Assembly: GCF_002150505.1 (NCBI RefSeq)
Contig: NZ_MSSV01000005.1
Span: 62,001 to 126,000 of the forward strand
Direction: 5' to 3'
Length of the DNA stretch: 64,000 nucleotides
Source of the DNA: Algoriphagus ratkowskyi
GTDB lineage: Bacteria > Bacteroidota > Bacteroidia > Cytophagales > Cyclobacteriaceae
Part shown: one piece after another, positions 1 to 9,858 of the stretch
Position numbering within the stretch: position 1 is the first letter of the stretch
Layout: the number at the start of each line of letters is the position of its first letter
Position numbers and translations under genes: made by a program
The notes under the pieces: generated by a model
Seen by the model: only the letters and a program-made list of their open reading frames with translations
Database searches by the model: none
What the model was told of the DNA's origin: nothing

Positions 1-419
1 CAGAGATTAAGTATTTGGAAGGTGACAATGCTGTGGCCAATTTCAGCATTGCTACTACTGAAGCATATAAAAATCGAAATGGCGAACGCGTAGAGCAAAC
101 GGAATGGCATGACTTAGAAATGTGGGGAGCGCAAGCCAAAATCGCAGAACAGTACCTAAAGAAAGGCAGCCAGATCTATGTAGAAGGTAAACTCAAAACT
201 GATAAATGGCAAGATGAGCAAGGTCAAAATCGCTACCGTACTAAGATCAGAGTGTTGAGTTTCACCATGCTGGGCGGCAAACCTGATGGAGCAACAAGCG
301 GAAGTCCAAGTGCTACACCGCAAGCTACTCAACAAAAGCCAGCCTCAGCAGCACCTACCGCAGCGCCAAAAGCACAAGAAATGGTAACAGATGCAGAAGA
401 TGATGATCTTCCATTTTAA
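1..419 (+). CDS. ssb: Single-stranded DNA-binding protein, 5' end cut by window
   Basis: Binds single-stranded DNA in replication, repair and recombination. The reading frame is open from base 3 (residues EIKYLEGDNAVANFSIAT), so the true start lies upstream; about 15-20 N-terminal residues of the OB fold are missing. The visible OB-fold core (AVANFSIAT, the WHDLEMWG region, GSQIYVEGKL) is followed by a low-complexity Pro/Ala/Thr/Gln linker and the acidic C-terminal tip DDDLPF that recruits partner proteins in bacterial SSBs. A Rho-independent terminator follows directly, separating it from gldE. Identification is secure; only the start is unknown. Confidence 0.95.
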   Translation, partial: EIKYLEGDNAVANFSIATTEAYKNRNGERVEQTEWHDLEMWGAQAKIAEQYLKKGSQIYVEGKLKTDKWQDEQGQNRYRTKIRVLSFTMLGGKPDGATSGSPSATPQATQQKPASAAPTAAPKAQEMVTDAEDDDLPF

Positions 420-426
420 TAATCCA

Positions 427-459
427 TTCCCCTGGAAGGTACTTTCAGGGGAATTTTTT
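427..459 (+). terminator. Rho-independent terminator after ssb
   Basis: Inverted repeat TTCCCCTG (427-434) / CAGGGGAA (446-453), extended inward by further A-T and G-C pairs, followed by six T. It begins 7 bases after the ssb stop and ends 30 bases before the gldE start, so gldE probably needs its own promoter or relies on readthrough. Confidence 0.85.
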
Positions 460-489
460 AATTTTGCGATAACCTTTGCGGTTTAATAC

Positions 490-1839
490 ATGGACGATCC
501 CTATCCGAGTTACCATTTACTCGCTCAAATTAGCTCACCCTCGGTAAGCTATCTGATTTTAAATGGATTGCTTTTTATATTATTATTGTTAGGCTCTGCA
601 CTAGTTTCTGGTTCAGAAGTTGCATTTTTTTCCCTATCAAATGAAGACCTAGGGAGAATCGAAGAGGAGAATACACCCCGCGGCAAAAAAGTTTTAGGCC
701 TCGTTGAGTCGCCAAAAAAACTTCTCAGCACCATCCTCATATTGAATAACCTAATCAATATTGGAATAGTCACACTTACTACGTTTGTGGCCTGGTCAAT
801 TTTTGGAGCAAATGCCACTGGAATTGTTATAATCTTAGTTCAGACGATAGGAATTACTTTTGCCATTGTATTCTTTGGAGAAATTGTACCAAAAGTCTAC
901 GCCAACAAAGCAAAAGTCGAATTCAGCCTTATCATGGCACCTACTATCACTTTTTTCAGCACATTACTAAAACCTTTCTCACTATTCTTAATGGCTTTCA
1001 GTAATCTTCTAGAAAAGCGTATAGAAAAGAAAGGATACTCTCTTTCTGTAAATGAGCTTAATCAAGCCTTGGATTTAAGTACTGAAGACGCTCCAAATGA
1101 AGAACGCGAGATTCTTCGGGGTATCGTAAACTTCGGAACTCTTACTGTGAAGCAAGTCATGCAAAGTCGTATGGATATCACTGCGATAGATATGGAAATG
1201 GATTTTCACGAGTTGATGGATAAAATCAATAAAAGTGGCTACTCCAGAATTCCTGTATATGCAGAGACTATTGACAGCATTCAAGGCATATTGTATATTA
1301 AAGATCTTCTACCATTCATAGAGCGGGATGAAGATTTCGCATGGAATGAATTAATCCGAAAAAGTTTTTTTGTCCCTGAAAACAAAAAAGTAGACACCTT
1401 ATTAAAAGACTTCCAGCTAAAACGCGTACACATGGCGATCGTAGTGGATGAGTACGGAGGTACTTCAGGATTGGTCACATTGGAGGATTTAATCGAAGAG
1501 ATCATCGGCGAGATCAACGACGAGTTTGATGATCACGATGATATTTTCTTTCAGGAAATTGATCCCTCCACATTTATTTTTGAAGGTAAAGTCTCTTTGA
1601 ATGATTTCTGCAAAAAGCTAGAATTAGACTCTCAGTTATTTGAAGATGTGAAAGGAGAAAGCGAATCTCTAGGAGGCCTGCTACTAGAGCTCAATACCAA
1701 ATTTCCTAAGAACGGCACAAAAATTATGTTTCAAGATTTCGTATTTACTATTCTAGCTGTGGACGCTCGTAGGATCAAAAAAGTTAAAGTTCACATATAC
1801 TCTTTGGATAAGGATGCGCTAGGTCCTCATACGGATTGA
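490..1839 (+). CDS. gldE: Gliding-motility-associated protein GldE (CNNM / CBS / CorC-HlyC transporter family)
   Basis: Membrane protein of the CNNM/CorC family, 449 residues. An N-terminal transmembrane region with about four helices (residues ~20-190) is followed by a CBS-domain pair (~205-345, with the typical segment VVDEYGGTSGLVTLEDLIEE) and a C-terminal CorC_HlyC domain (~360-440). Families of this build are linked to Mg2+/cation export or sensing. In Flavobacterium, gldE follows ssb and supports GldD in gliding and type IX secretion; the same ssb-gldE order here supports the name. The usual next gene, gldD, is absent: gltB follows after a 394-base gap. Motility in this organism cannot be inferred from this gene alone. 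Confidence 0.85.
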   Translation: MDDPYPSYHLLAQISSPSVSYLILNGLLFILLLLGSALVSGSEVAFFSLSNEDLGRIEEENTPRGKKVLGLVESPKKLLSTILILNNLINIGIVTLTTFVAWSIFGANATGIVIILVQTIGITFAIVFFGEIVPKVYANKAKVEFSLIMAPTITFFSTLLKPFSLFLMAFSNLLEKRIEKKGYSLSVNELNQALDLSTEDAPNEEREILRGIVNFGTLTVKQVMQSRMDITAIDMEMDFHELMDKINKSGYSRIPVYAETIDSIQGILYIKDLLPFIERDEDFAWNELIRKSFFVPENKKVDTLLKDFQLKRVHMAIVVDEYGGTSGLVTLEDLIEEIIGEINDEFDDHDDIFFQEIDPSTFIFEGKVSLNDFCKKLELDSQLFEDVKGESESLGGLLLELNTKFPKNGTKIMFQDFVFTILAVDARRIKKVKVHIYSLDKDALGPHTD

Positions 1840-2233
1840 AACTAAGTAGAATTATTTTCTATTTAATTTTTAGTAATTTTCAGAATAATATTCTTCTCCT
1901 TAGATTTTAAGTAACATATAAAAGAGGAATGACTAGAATTCACGAAAAAAAATAATTTTTTTTTAAAAATAATTTTCCCTAATCCGAAAATTACAAAAAC
2001 CACAGATTTTTTTTAAGTTTTACCTAGAAAAACACCCTATTTCTTCAGATACTGCTATAATTTTTAAGGGGCAGTTATATTTTTCACACCAAAATGGCTA
2101 TTGCCAAAATTATAAAAAAGTCAAATTTCATAAAAAATAAGGCATTAAAGTAGCTGTTTTGTTGCCGAAATTTTAATAGGACAAAATTTTTCTGTAATTT
2201 TTGGAAAATTTGAACCTAATAAATTCTATAAAA
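1840..2233. other. AT-rich gene-free gap before gltB
   Basis: About 390 bases of very AT-rich DNA with long A and T runs (for example near 1945-1990). No coding frame, no convincing terminator for gldE and no clear TAnnTTTG promoter element was found. It presumably holds the gltBD promoter and leader, but nothing specific can be pointed to. Confidence 0.5.
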
Positions 2234-5200
2234 ATGCAAGAAGGATTGTATCGATCGGAGTTCGAACATGACTCCTGCGGTATAGGTGCAGTTGTCGATC
2301 TGAGTGCAGTTCCATCTCACGAGACGATTAGTGATGCCTTATATATGCTAAGTAATATGGAGCACCGTGGTGGTCGTGGATCTGATCCTAAGACTGGCGA
2401 TGGAGCTGGCGTATTAATTCAGGTACCGCATCAATTTCTAAAGGACATAACGGCACGCACAGAAATCGAGCTTCCTGAAGCTGGATCCTATGGTGTAGGA
2501 ATGACCTTTTTCCCAAAGAATAAGCAATTATTTCAACGCTCAAGAGAGCTTCTCAATCAGCTGATTGAAGAACTTGACTTTGAATTGATCGGCTATAGAT
2601 CAGTACCAGTGGATGAAACAGTGCCTGGCTCTGGAGCATTAGAGGTGATGCCCAATATTGAGCAACTCTTTGTCAAGCACAAAAAAGGACTCACGGGAAT
2701 TGAACTGGAGCGTAAGCTCTATGTACTTAGAAACTACTCAACTTCGGAAATCAATACGAAAATTCCGGGTGTGAATCAGTCCTTCTATTTTGCAAGTTTG
2801 AGCAGCCAGACACTTATTTATAAAGGACAGTTGCGAACTGATCAGGTTTTAGCTTTTTACAAAGACCTTCAGAATTCGAAAATTGAGTCTGCATTTGCCA
2901 TAGTTCACTCCCGATTCTCTACCAATACATTTCCTAACTGGAGATTAGCTCAGCCTTTCCGTTTTCTTTCCCATAATGGTGAGATAAACACGATAAAAGG
3001 AAATCTGAATAAAATGAAGTCGAAGGAAAACCTCATGAAATCTAAGTATTTCACAGATGAGGAGCTTTCCCGATTGATGCCTATCACCGATAAGTATAAG
3101 TCGGATTCAGCGAATCTTGATGCGATGGTAGAGTTATTGACTCTGAGCGGAAGATCTCTTCCTCACGCCATGATGATGCTCGTGCCAGAGGCTTGGCAGG
3201 ATAATGAAGTGATGGATCGGGATAGAAAGTCTTTCTATAAATTCCACGCATCGCTCGTGGAGCCATGGGATGGCCCTGCTGCTTTGTTATTTACAGATGG
3301 GAAATCTGTAGGTGCTACTCTGGATAGGAACGGTCTTAGACCACTGAGGTATTTTATCACGCAGGATAAGCGACTTATTCTTTCTTCAGAAGCTGGAGCT
3401 TTGCCGATTAGAGAAGCTACGATTATAGAAAAAGGCAGAATTAGCCCAGGTCGAATGATATGGGCAGATTTGGAAAAAGGCCGCGTATTATTTGATGAAG
3501 AAGTAAAAGGGGAAATCTGCAGCAAGCAGCCCTATGAGCAATGGGTAGCAGATCAGCGAATTAAACTTCGCCTAGAGGACGCACCTAAAAAGCTGACTCA
3601 TCCCTATTCTACCAAGCAAATAAAAAAACAGCAAACCATATTTGGATACACATCCGAGGAGCTGAAAGTAGTATTGAGCCCGATGGGAAATACTGCATAT
3701 GAAGCAATTGGCTCTATGGGAGCGGATACTCCACTGGCCGTTCTTTCTAAAGAAAGCCAGCATATCGCTAATTACTTCAAGCAGCTATTTGCACAGGTAA
3801 GTAATCCCCCGATTGATCCTATCCGAGAGAGATTAGTGATGTCACTTTTCACCCGACTAGGTCAAGGATACAATATCCTAGAGGAAAGTCCAAAACATAC
3901 GCGTCAAATCCATATTTCCCAACCAGTTCTTCTCAATGAAGACTTGGAAAAGATTACTAATATGGAAGGGCAAGGGTATAGATGCGCTACGCTCTCAAGT
4001 CTTTTCACAGCAGACCACAAGCCTGGAAGGCTTCTGGAAGCACTTGACAAGATCTGCGATGAAGCAGAAAAAGCGATATCAGAGGGAAAAAATATTATCA
4101 TTATTTCTGACCGAAATAGCACAGTAGAAAATGCACCAATCCCATCACTACTAGCGATAGGAGCGGTCCACCATCACTTAGTCAAAAAGAAAATTAGAAC
4201 GAGTGCAGGTTTAGTGCTGGAATCCGGAGATATCCGTGAAACACATCATTTCGCTACAGCAATTGGTTATGGAGCATCGGCTATCAATCCTTACATGGCC
4301 TTGGAGTCTCTTCTCGATTTGTTTGAGCAGGGCAAGTTGCCAAATGCCACAAACCAGCATGACCTATTCGAAAATTATCAATCTGCAATCGGCAAGGGAC
4401 TATTAAAAGTTCTTTCCAAAATGGGAATCAGCACACTTCAGTCTTATCAAAGTGCTCAGATTTTTGAAGCCCTGGGATTAGGTCCTGAGGTCATTGATAG
4501 ATGTTTCAAGGGTACAATTTCTAGAATATCTGGTATTTCCTTTGACGAATTGGCCGAAGAGGTTTTAATACGTCATAGAGCAGCATACGCCACGGATTCA
4601 CCTATCCTAGAGCAAGGAGGCGTATACCAGTGGAAAAGAAAAGGAGAAAAACACCTTTTCAATCCTGAAACAATCCACCTACTTCAGAAGTCAACACGTC
4701 TGAATGATTTCGGTATGTATAAAAGATTTGCATCCAAAATCAACGAACAGAGTAAAGACGCGCTGACTTTGAGAGGCTTATTTGAATTCAAAAAAAGGAT
4801 CTCAGTTCCAATAGATGAAGTAGAGCCAGCATCTTCCATCATGCGTAGATTTGCTACTGGTGCGATGTCCTTTGGTTCGATTTCTCACGAAGCACATTCT
4901 ACTTTGGCGATAGCCATGAACAGAATAGGAGCTAAAAGTAACTCTGGAGAAGGAGGAGAAGATGAGATACGATTTGCCAAAAAAGAAAATGGAGATTGGG
5001 AGCGCTCAGCAATAAAGCAAGTAGCTTCCGGTAGATTCGGCGTGACGAGTAATTACCTCACGAATGCCGCAGAACTACAAATAAAAATGGCACAGGGAGC
5101 TAAGCCTGGCGAGGGTGGACAGCTTCCAGGGCATAAAGTAGATGACTGGATAGGCAGAGTAAGACATTCCACTCCAGGAGTTGGGCTTATCTCACCTCCA

Positions 5201-6724
5201 CCTCACCACGATATTTATTCAATTGAGGATCTGGCACAGCTAATTTTCGATCTGAAAAATGCAAATAGAAAAGCTAGAATCAACGTAAAACTTGTATCTC
5301 AAGCAGGTGTAGGAACTGTGGCAGCAGGTGTGGCAAAAGCGATGGCTGATGTGATCCTCATCTCAGGAGCTGACGGTGGTACCGGAGCATCTCCATTGAG
5401 TTCTATTCGTCATGCAGGTTTGCCTTGGGAGCTTGGGCTTTCTGAAGCACATCAGACACTAGTAAAGAACAACCTACGTAGCCGAGTAACTCTCCAAACC
5501 GATGGACAACTTCGAACTGGACGTGATCTTGCGATTGCGACACTTTTGGGAGCGGAAGAATGGGGAATTTCTACTGCCGCATTGGTAGTGGAAGGATGTA
5601 TAATGATGAGAAAATGCCACTTGAACACCTGTCCAGTGGGTATTGCTACTCAAAATCCAGACTTGAGAGCGCTATTTACAGGAGATCCAGATCACGTAGT
5701 GAATTACTTCCACTTCTTAGTTCAAGACCTGCGAGAGATCATGGCTTCATTGGGATTCCGGACCATAGATGAAATGGTAGGACAAAGCAACGTACTACAA
5801 TCCACCGGCCATTTGAATCACTGGAAGTGGGACAAGGTCGATTTGAGCCCTATTTTCCATAAAGTAGAAGTACCTGATCATGTAGGAATTCACAAGCAAA
5901 TCGATCAGGAATTTGAGCTGAAGAGAGTATTGGACCGTCAGTTGATCAAAGCAGCGCTTCCATCATTGGAGCAGGCATTGGCATCCTCAGGCAGTTTCCA
6001 AATCAAAAATATAGATAGATCTGTGGGAGCAATGCTTTCCAATGAGATCTCAAAAATTTACGGAAGTCCAGGATTGCCAGATGATACGATTAATTTCAAA
6101 TTCACTGGATCTGCCGGACAGACTTTCGGAGGATTCCTTACCAAAGGAGTAAACTTCGAACTGGAAGGTGAGGCTAATGATTACTTTGGTAAAGGCCTAT
6201 CTGGTGGAAAATTAATTGTCTATCCTAGCAGAAATGCGAAGTTCGTTCCTGAAGAAAATATCATAATCGGTAACGTAGCATTCTATGGCGCGACTTCTGG
6301 CGAAGCATATATCAATGGAAAAGGTGGTGAACGTTTCTGTGTTAGAAACTCCGGTGTACAAACCGTAGTGGAAGGAATTGGCGATCACGGCTGTGAGTAT
6401 ATGACTGGTGGATTGGTAGTGAATCTTGGAGAAATCGGAAGAAACTTTGCTGCAGGAATGAGCGGAGGAATCGCCTACATTCTAAAAGATTACATAACTG
6501 AAGTCAATCCAGAATTGGTAGATATAGATATCCTAGAAAATGAGGATTTCAATACAATCAAAACATTCCTAAAAAGACACGTGAAACTTACGAAGTCTGG
6601 CCTAGGAGCTAAATTCCTTGAGGATTGGGATAAATCCAAAGAGAAATTTATTAAAGTAATCCCGAGAGATTACAAGGCAGTTTTAGAGAAAAGAGCATTA
6701 GAACAATCAAAATCATTGGTGTAA
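2234..6724 (+). CDS. gltB: Glutamate synthase (NADPH-type) large subunit
   Basis: Catalyses transfer of the glutamine amide to 2-oxoglutarate with GltD, completing the GS-GOGAT route of ammonia assimilation. The frame is open from a TTG at 2201, but ATG 2234 is preferred: it gives a 14-residue propeptide before the nucleophile Cys of the class II amidotransferase (HDSCGIG, Cys15), as is usual. Domains in order: glutaminase (~15-430), central domain (~470-760), FMN-binding synthase domain (~815-1190) with the Cys-rich 3Fe-4S segment CHLNTCPVGIATQNP near residue 1125, and the C-terminal GXGXG beta-helix (~1260-1450). At 1496 residues it is full length. One base separates its stop from gltD. Confidence 0.97.
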   Translation: MQEGLYRSEFEHDSCGIGAVVDLSAVPSHETISDALYMLSNMEHRGGRGSDPKTGDGAGVLIQVPHQFLKDITARTEIELPEAGSYGVGMTFFPKNKQLFQRSRELLNQLIEELDFELIGYRSVPVDETVPGSGALEVMPNIEQLFVKHKKGLTGIELERKLYVLRNYSTSEINTKIPGVNQSFYFASLSSQTLIYKGQLRTDQVLAFYKDLQNSKIESAFAIVHSRFSTNTFPNWRLAQPFRFLSHNGEINTIKGNLNKMKSKENLMKSKYFTDEELSRLMPITDKYKSDSANLDAMVELLTLSGRSLPHAMMMLVPEAWQDNEVMDRDRKSFYKFHASLVEPWDGPAALLFTDGKSVGATLDRNGLRPLRYFITQDKRLILSSEAGALPIREATIIEKGRISPGRMIWADLEKGRVLFDEEVKGEICSKQPYEQWVADQRIKLRLEDAPKKLTHPYSTKQIKKQQTIFGYTSEELKVVLSPMGNTAYEAIGSMGADTPLAVLSKESQHIANYFKQLFAQVSNPPIDPIRERLVMSLFTRLGQGYNILEESPKHTRQIHISQPVLLNEDLEKITNMEGQGYRCATLSSLFTADHKPGRLLEALDKICDEAEKAISEGKNIIIISDRNSTVENAPIPSLLAIGAVHHHLVKKKIRTSAGLVLESGDIRETHHFATAIGYGASAINPYMALESLLDLFEQGKLPNATNQHDLFENYQSAIGKGLLKVLSKMGISTLQSYQSAQIFEALGLGPEVIDRCFKGTISRISGISFDELAEEVLIRHRAAYATDSPILEQGGVYQWKRKGEKHLFNPETIHLLQKSTRLNDFGMYKRFASKINEQSKDALTLRGLFEFKKRISVPIDEVEPASSIMRRFATGAMSFGSISHEAHSTLAIAMNRIGAKSNSGEGGEDEIRFAKKENGDWERSAIKQVASGRFGVTSNYLTNAAELQIKMAQGAKPGEGGQLPGHKVDDWIGRVRHSTPGVGLISPPPHHDIYSIEDLAQLIFDLKNANRKARINVKLVSQAGVGTVAAGVAKAMADVILISGADGGTGASPLSSIRHAGLPWELGLSEAHQTLVKNNLRSRVTLQTDGQLRTGRDLAIATLLGAEEWGISTAALVVEGCIMMRKCHLNTCPVGIATQNPDLRALFTGDPDHVVNYFHFLVQDLREIMASLGFRTIDEMVGQSNVLQSTGHLNHWKWDKVDLSPIFHKVEVPDHVGIHKQIDQEFELKRVLDRQLIKAALPSLEQALASSGSFQIKNIDRSVGAMLSNEISKIYGSPGLPDDTINFKFTGSAGQTFGGFLTKGVNFELEGEANDYFGKGLSGGKLIVYPSRNAKFVPEENIIIGNVAFYGATSGEAYINGKGGERFCVRNSGVQTVVEGIGDHGCEYMTGGLVVNLGEIGRNFAAGMSGGIAYILKDYITEVNPELVDIDILENEDFNTIKTFLKRHVKLTKSGLGAKFLEDWDKSKEKFIKVIPRDYKAVLEKRALEQSKSLV

Positions 6725-6725
6725 G

Positions 6726-8204
6726 ATGGCAGCGAAAGACGGATTTTTAAAATTTAATAGAGAAACACCTAGTAGTCGCGAAACAAAAGTACGTGTCAGC
6801 GACTTCAAGGAAATATATGAGCCTTTTGCAGCAGAAAAGCTAAACAATCAAGCAGCTCGCTGCATGGATTGTGGAGTGCCTTTTTGCCACAATGGCTGTC
6901 CATTAGGAAATGTAATACCAGATTTCAACGAAGCGGTATACAACAACGAATGGGAGCAAGCGATCAATATATTAAGAAGTACCAACAACTTCCCGGAGTT
7001 TACGGGGAGGATTTGTCCAGCTCCATGCGAGGCAAGTTGTGTTTTAGGAATCAATAAAGATCCTGTTACGATCGAATTGATTGAGAAGAGCATTGCTGAA
7101 AAGGCCTATGAACTAGATTTGATCAAAGCAAATCCTCCAAAAACAAGGACTGGTAAATCAGTAGCCGTTATCGGTTCTGGTCCAGCAGGACTTGCTGCGG
7201 CAGATCAGCTTAATCAAGCAGGTCATGAGGTCACCCTCTTCGAAAAAGATTCCAAACCAGGCGGTCTTCTTCGATATGGAATCCCAGATTTCAAATTGGA
7301 GAAATGGGTTATTGATCGCCGAATCGAATTCATGAAACAAGAAGGAGTAATCTTCTCTTGCGGTACTGAGATTGGATTTAATATCAAAGCTGAAAATATC
7401 CTCAAGAACTTCAATGCGGTAGTACTTTCTACTGGTGCTGGGCAGCCAAGAGGATTAAATATCAATGGCTCAGACGCCACAGGAGTTCACTTTGCAATGG
7501 AATTCCTAGGTGAACAGAATAAAGTAGTTTCTGGTGAGATCACAGAAAATCCTATCTCAGCAAAGGGCAAGCATGTGATTGTAATCGGCGGTGGAGATAC
7601 TGGAAGTGACTGTATAGGAACTTCCAATCGACATGGTGCAGCTTCGATTACCCAACTTGAGCTGTTACCAAAGCCACCTCAGCTTAGAAATACCCTTAAC
7701 CCATGGCCAGAATGGCCTATGACACTGAGGACTTCAAGTTCTCATGATGAAGGTGCCGACCGAGTTTTCTCTGTACTTACGAAAGAGTTCACAGTGAATG
7801 CAGCAGGTCAAGTGACCGGATTGAGTCTGGTGGATCTGGAATGGGTACATAAAGATGGCCGTATGGTTTTCGAGGAAATTGAAGGCACCGAACGTACCGT
7901 CCCATGTGACTTGGCATTTTTGGCTATTGGCTATACAGGCCCTGCTCAAAATGGGTTGCTTGAGGCATTCGGTGTAGAAACTATGGAGAACACACTTCCA
8001 AAGTCTAAAAATTATAGTAGCACAAATTCAAAAGTTTTTCTAGCTGGAGATATGCGCAGAGGCCAATCCTTGGTTGTTTGGGCGATATCTGAAGGCAGAG
8101 AAGCTGCGGTAAAAGTAGATGAATACCTGATGGGAGAGTCAACACTACCCTGTAAAGATGAATCATTCTTCCTAGTAGAAGAGGAAATTGCTGAGAATGA
8201 GTAG
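6726..8204 (+). CDS. gltD: Glutamate synthase small subunit
   Basis: FAD/NADPH-binding partner of GltB that passes electrons from NADPH through Fe-S clusters to the FMN site. N-terminal Cys-rich segment for 4Fe-4S clusters (CMDCGVPFCHNGCPLGN and CPAPCEASCVLG, residues ~40-110), then an FAD dinucleotide fold (VIGSGPAGLAAA, ~150) and an NAD(P) fold (VIGGGDTGSDCIG, ~290), and a C-terminal FAD contact (FLAGDMRRGQSLVVWAI). Length 492 is normal. It lies 1 base after gltB and ends in front of a strong terminator, so the two form an operon. Confidence 0.97.
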   Translation: MAAKDGFLKFNRETPSSRETKVRVSDFKEIYEPFAAEKLNNQAARCMDCGVPFCHNGCPLGNVIPDFNEAVYNNEWEQAINILRSTNNFPEFTGRICPAPCEASCVLGINKDPVTIELIEKSIAEKAYELDLIKANPPKTRTGKSVAVIGSGPAGLAAADQLNQAGHEVTLFEKDSKPGGLLRYGIPDFKLEKWVIDRRIEFMKQEGVIFSCGTEIGFNIKAENILKNFNAVVLSTGAGQPRGLNINGSDATGVHFAMEFLGEQNKVVSGEITENPISAKGKHVIVIGGGDTGSDCIGTSNRHGAASITQLELLPKPPQLRNTLNPWPEWPMTLRTSSSHDEGADRVFSVLTKEFTVNAAGQVTGLSLVDLEWVHKDGRMVFEEIEGTERTVPCDLAFLAIGYTGPAQNGLLEAFGVETMENTLPKSKNYSSTNSKVFLAGDMRRGQSLVVWAISEGREAAVKVDEYLMGESTLPCKDESFFLVEEEIAENE

Positions 8205-8240
8205 GAGCTAGTACTGATTCTATTCCAAAACATAAGTAAC

Positions 8241-8276
8241 AAAAAGCCTTCCCGGTAACTCAGGAAGGCTTTTTTG
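8241..8276 (+). terminator. Rho-independent terminator of gltBD
   Basis: Nearly perfect inverted repeat: AAAAAGCCTTCC (8241-8252) pairs with GGAAGGCTTTTT (8264-8275), with a short loop and a T run. It begins 37 bases after the gltD stop. The A/T flanks could also let it act from the other side. Confidence 0.9.
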
Positions 8277-8439
8277 GTTTAGGTCAATAGACGATGGACG
8301 ATTAACCCCAAATTTAAGATTCGAATGCTAACCTCACTTTTCTATTATGTTAATCAATTTAAGTTTAATGACTGATTCATTTAGATAAGGTTTCTCACTT
8401 ACTTATTCTCCTGTGATACCAGCAAGGACTTGTATTCTA

Positions 8440-9765
8440 TCATTCCTTCTTCTCACTATTCAAAATCATATATCCTATAATCCCCCCAATAAGGGATGCA
8501 GCAAAAATTCCAATTTTGGCTTGAAGCATGTATTCTTCGTCCGAAAATGCTAGAGATGTAATGAATAGGGACATTGTAAAGCCAATAGAAGCTAAAAACC
8601 CTAGCCCAAACAGGTTTTTAACATTCATACCAGATGGAAAGGCAGCTACTTTAAGCTTCACGAGTAACAAAGTAAATCCAACAACACCAATAATTTTTCC
8701 TACCAAAAGTCCTATTGCTACGCCCGAGGCTACATTGTTACTAAACAACTGATCCATATCAATCGCAATGGAAATACCTGCATTTGCAAACGCGAAAATT
8801 GGAATAATCAGAAAACTAACAAATGGATGCATCGAATGCTCCAAGCGCTGTAAAGGTGGAATCAGTTCATTGGTATTATCACGTACTTCATTCAAAGCAT
8901 GAAATTGATCACTGGTTAACTGAGGAATTTCATCATTTGGATCAATTGCTTTGAATTTCGTCATGAAGTTTTGAATCTTAATAACATAGGCACTTTCTCC
9001 TATTCTCATGTCAGCTGGAATAGTGAATGCAGCTAGAACGGCCGCTATCGTGGCATGAACGCCTGACAGTAAGAAAGCTGTCCAAACTCCTACAATTCCA
9101 AGAATGGCATAAAATAAAATGTTTCTAACTCCCATCTTATTACCAACATACATGATGAACACAAATCCCAAACCAATGGAAAGACTTATCATAGATATGT
9201 CCGATGTGTAGAAGAATGCAATTACCAACACTGCTACCAAATCGTCCACAATTGCCAGAGCAGTTAAAAACACTTTTAATGACAATGGAATCTTATCACC
9301 TAGCAGGTAAAGTACACCCAATGCAAATGCAATGTCAGTAGCCATCGGAATCCCCCAGCCATTACTTGCTTCTCCAACCGGATTCATTACGATGTAAATA
9401 AGTGCTGGAACGATAACTCCACCAAGCGCGGCACCAATAGGCAATAATGCTTTCCTTGGGTTTGAAAGTTCTCCACCGACAATTTCTCTTTTCAATTCTA
9501 ATCCGAGAACGAAAAAGAAAATCGCCATTAATCCATCATTGATCCAATGAAGGATGCTATAATTTAAAAGTGGTTTTCCATTAAGATGTAGCCCTATTTT
9601 ATTTTGAAAAAATTGAAAATATTGATCCGACCAAGGTGAATTTGCGAAAATCAAAGCAAGAATAACACATATTCCCAGTACAATTCCACCGGATTTTGAT
9701 TGATGTATAAATTTCTGAATAGGAGATGTAACTCTGTCGATAGGATACTGCTTTTTTGATTCCAT
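8440..9765 (-). CDS. nhaA: Na+/H+ antiporter NhaA
   Basis: Exchanges Na+ or Li+ for protons across the inner membrane, for pH and salt balance. The 441-residue protein carries the family landmarks: HWINDGLMAIFFFVLGLELKRE near the start, the paired-Asp ion site in LTALAIVDDLVAVLVIAFFY, GVHATIAAVLAAF, and the C-terminal GFTMSLFI segment. About 11-12 membrane helices are expected. A conserved-looking hairpin structure lies about 40 bases upstream of its ATG in the probable leader (see 9804-9858). It is monocistronic, facing the gltBD terminator. Confidence 0.95.
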   Translation of the reverse strand: MESKKQYPIDRVTSPIQKFIHQSKSGGIVLGICVILALIFANSPWSDQYFQFFQNKIGLHLNGKPLLNYSILHWINDGLMAIFFFVLGLELKREIVGGELSNPRKALLPIGAALGGVIVPALIYIVMNPVGEASNGWGIPMATDIAFALGVLYLLGDKIPLSLKVFLTALAIVDDLVAVLVIAFFYTSDISMISLSIGLGFVFIMYVGNKMGVRNILFYAILGIVGVWTAFLLSGVHATIAAVLAAFTIPADMRIGESAYVIKIQNFMTKFKAIDPNDEIPQLTSDQFHALNEVRDNTNELIPPLQRLEHSMHPFVSFLIIPIFAFANAGISIAIDMDQLFSNNVASGVAIGLLVGKIIGVVGFTLLLVKLKVAAFPSGMNVKNLFGLGFLASIGFTMSLFITSLAFSDEEYMLQAKIGIFAASLIGGIIGYMILNSEKKE

Positions 9766-9803
9766 TCTTTTTTAAATTTCTTTATTAAATATATTAGAAT
9801 CCA

Positions 9804-9858
9804 TTCCTACAATTTACCTTAATCTGCATAGACAATAGTGCAGAGAACATTGTAGGAA
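9804..9858 (-). promoter_or_regulatory. Candidate structured leader RNA of nhaA
   Basis: Read on the minus strand: TTCCTACAAT (9858-9849), then TCTGCA (9844-9839), a 10-base loop, TGCAGA (9828-9823), an asymmetric internal loop, and ATTGTAGGAA (9813-9804). That gives a perfect 10-bp outer stem enclosing a perfect 6-bp inner stem. It ends 38 bases before the nhaA ATG. The loop contains ATTGT, which could alternatively pair with ACAAT of the outer stem. A cis-acting riboswitch-like or protein-binding element is inferred; I could not match it to a known class. Confidence 0.4.
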
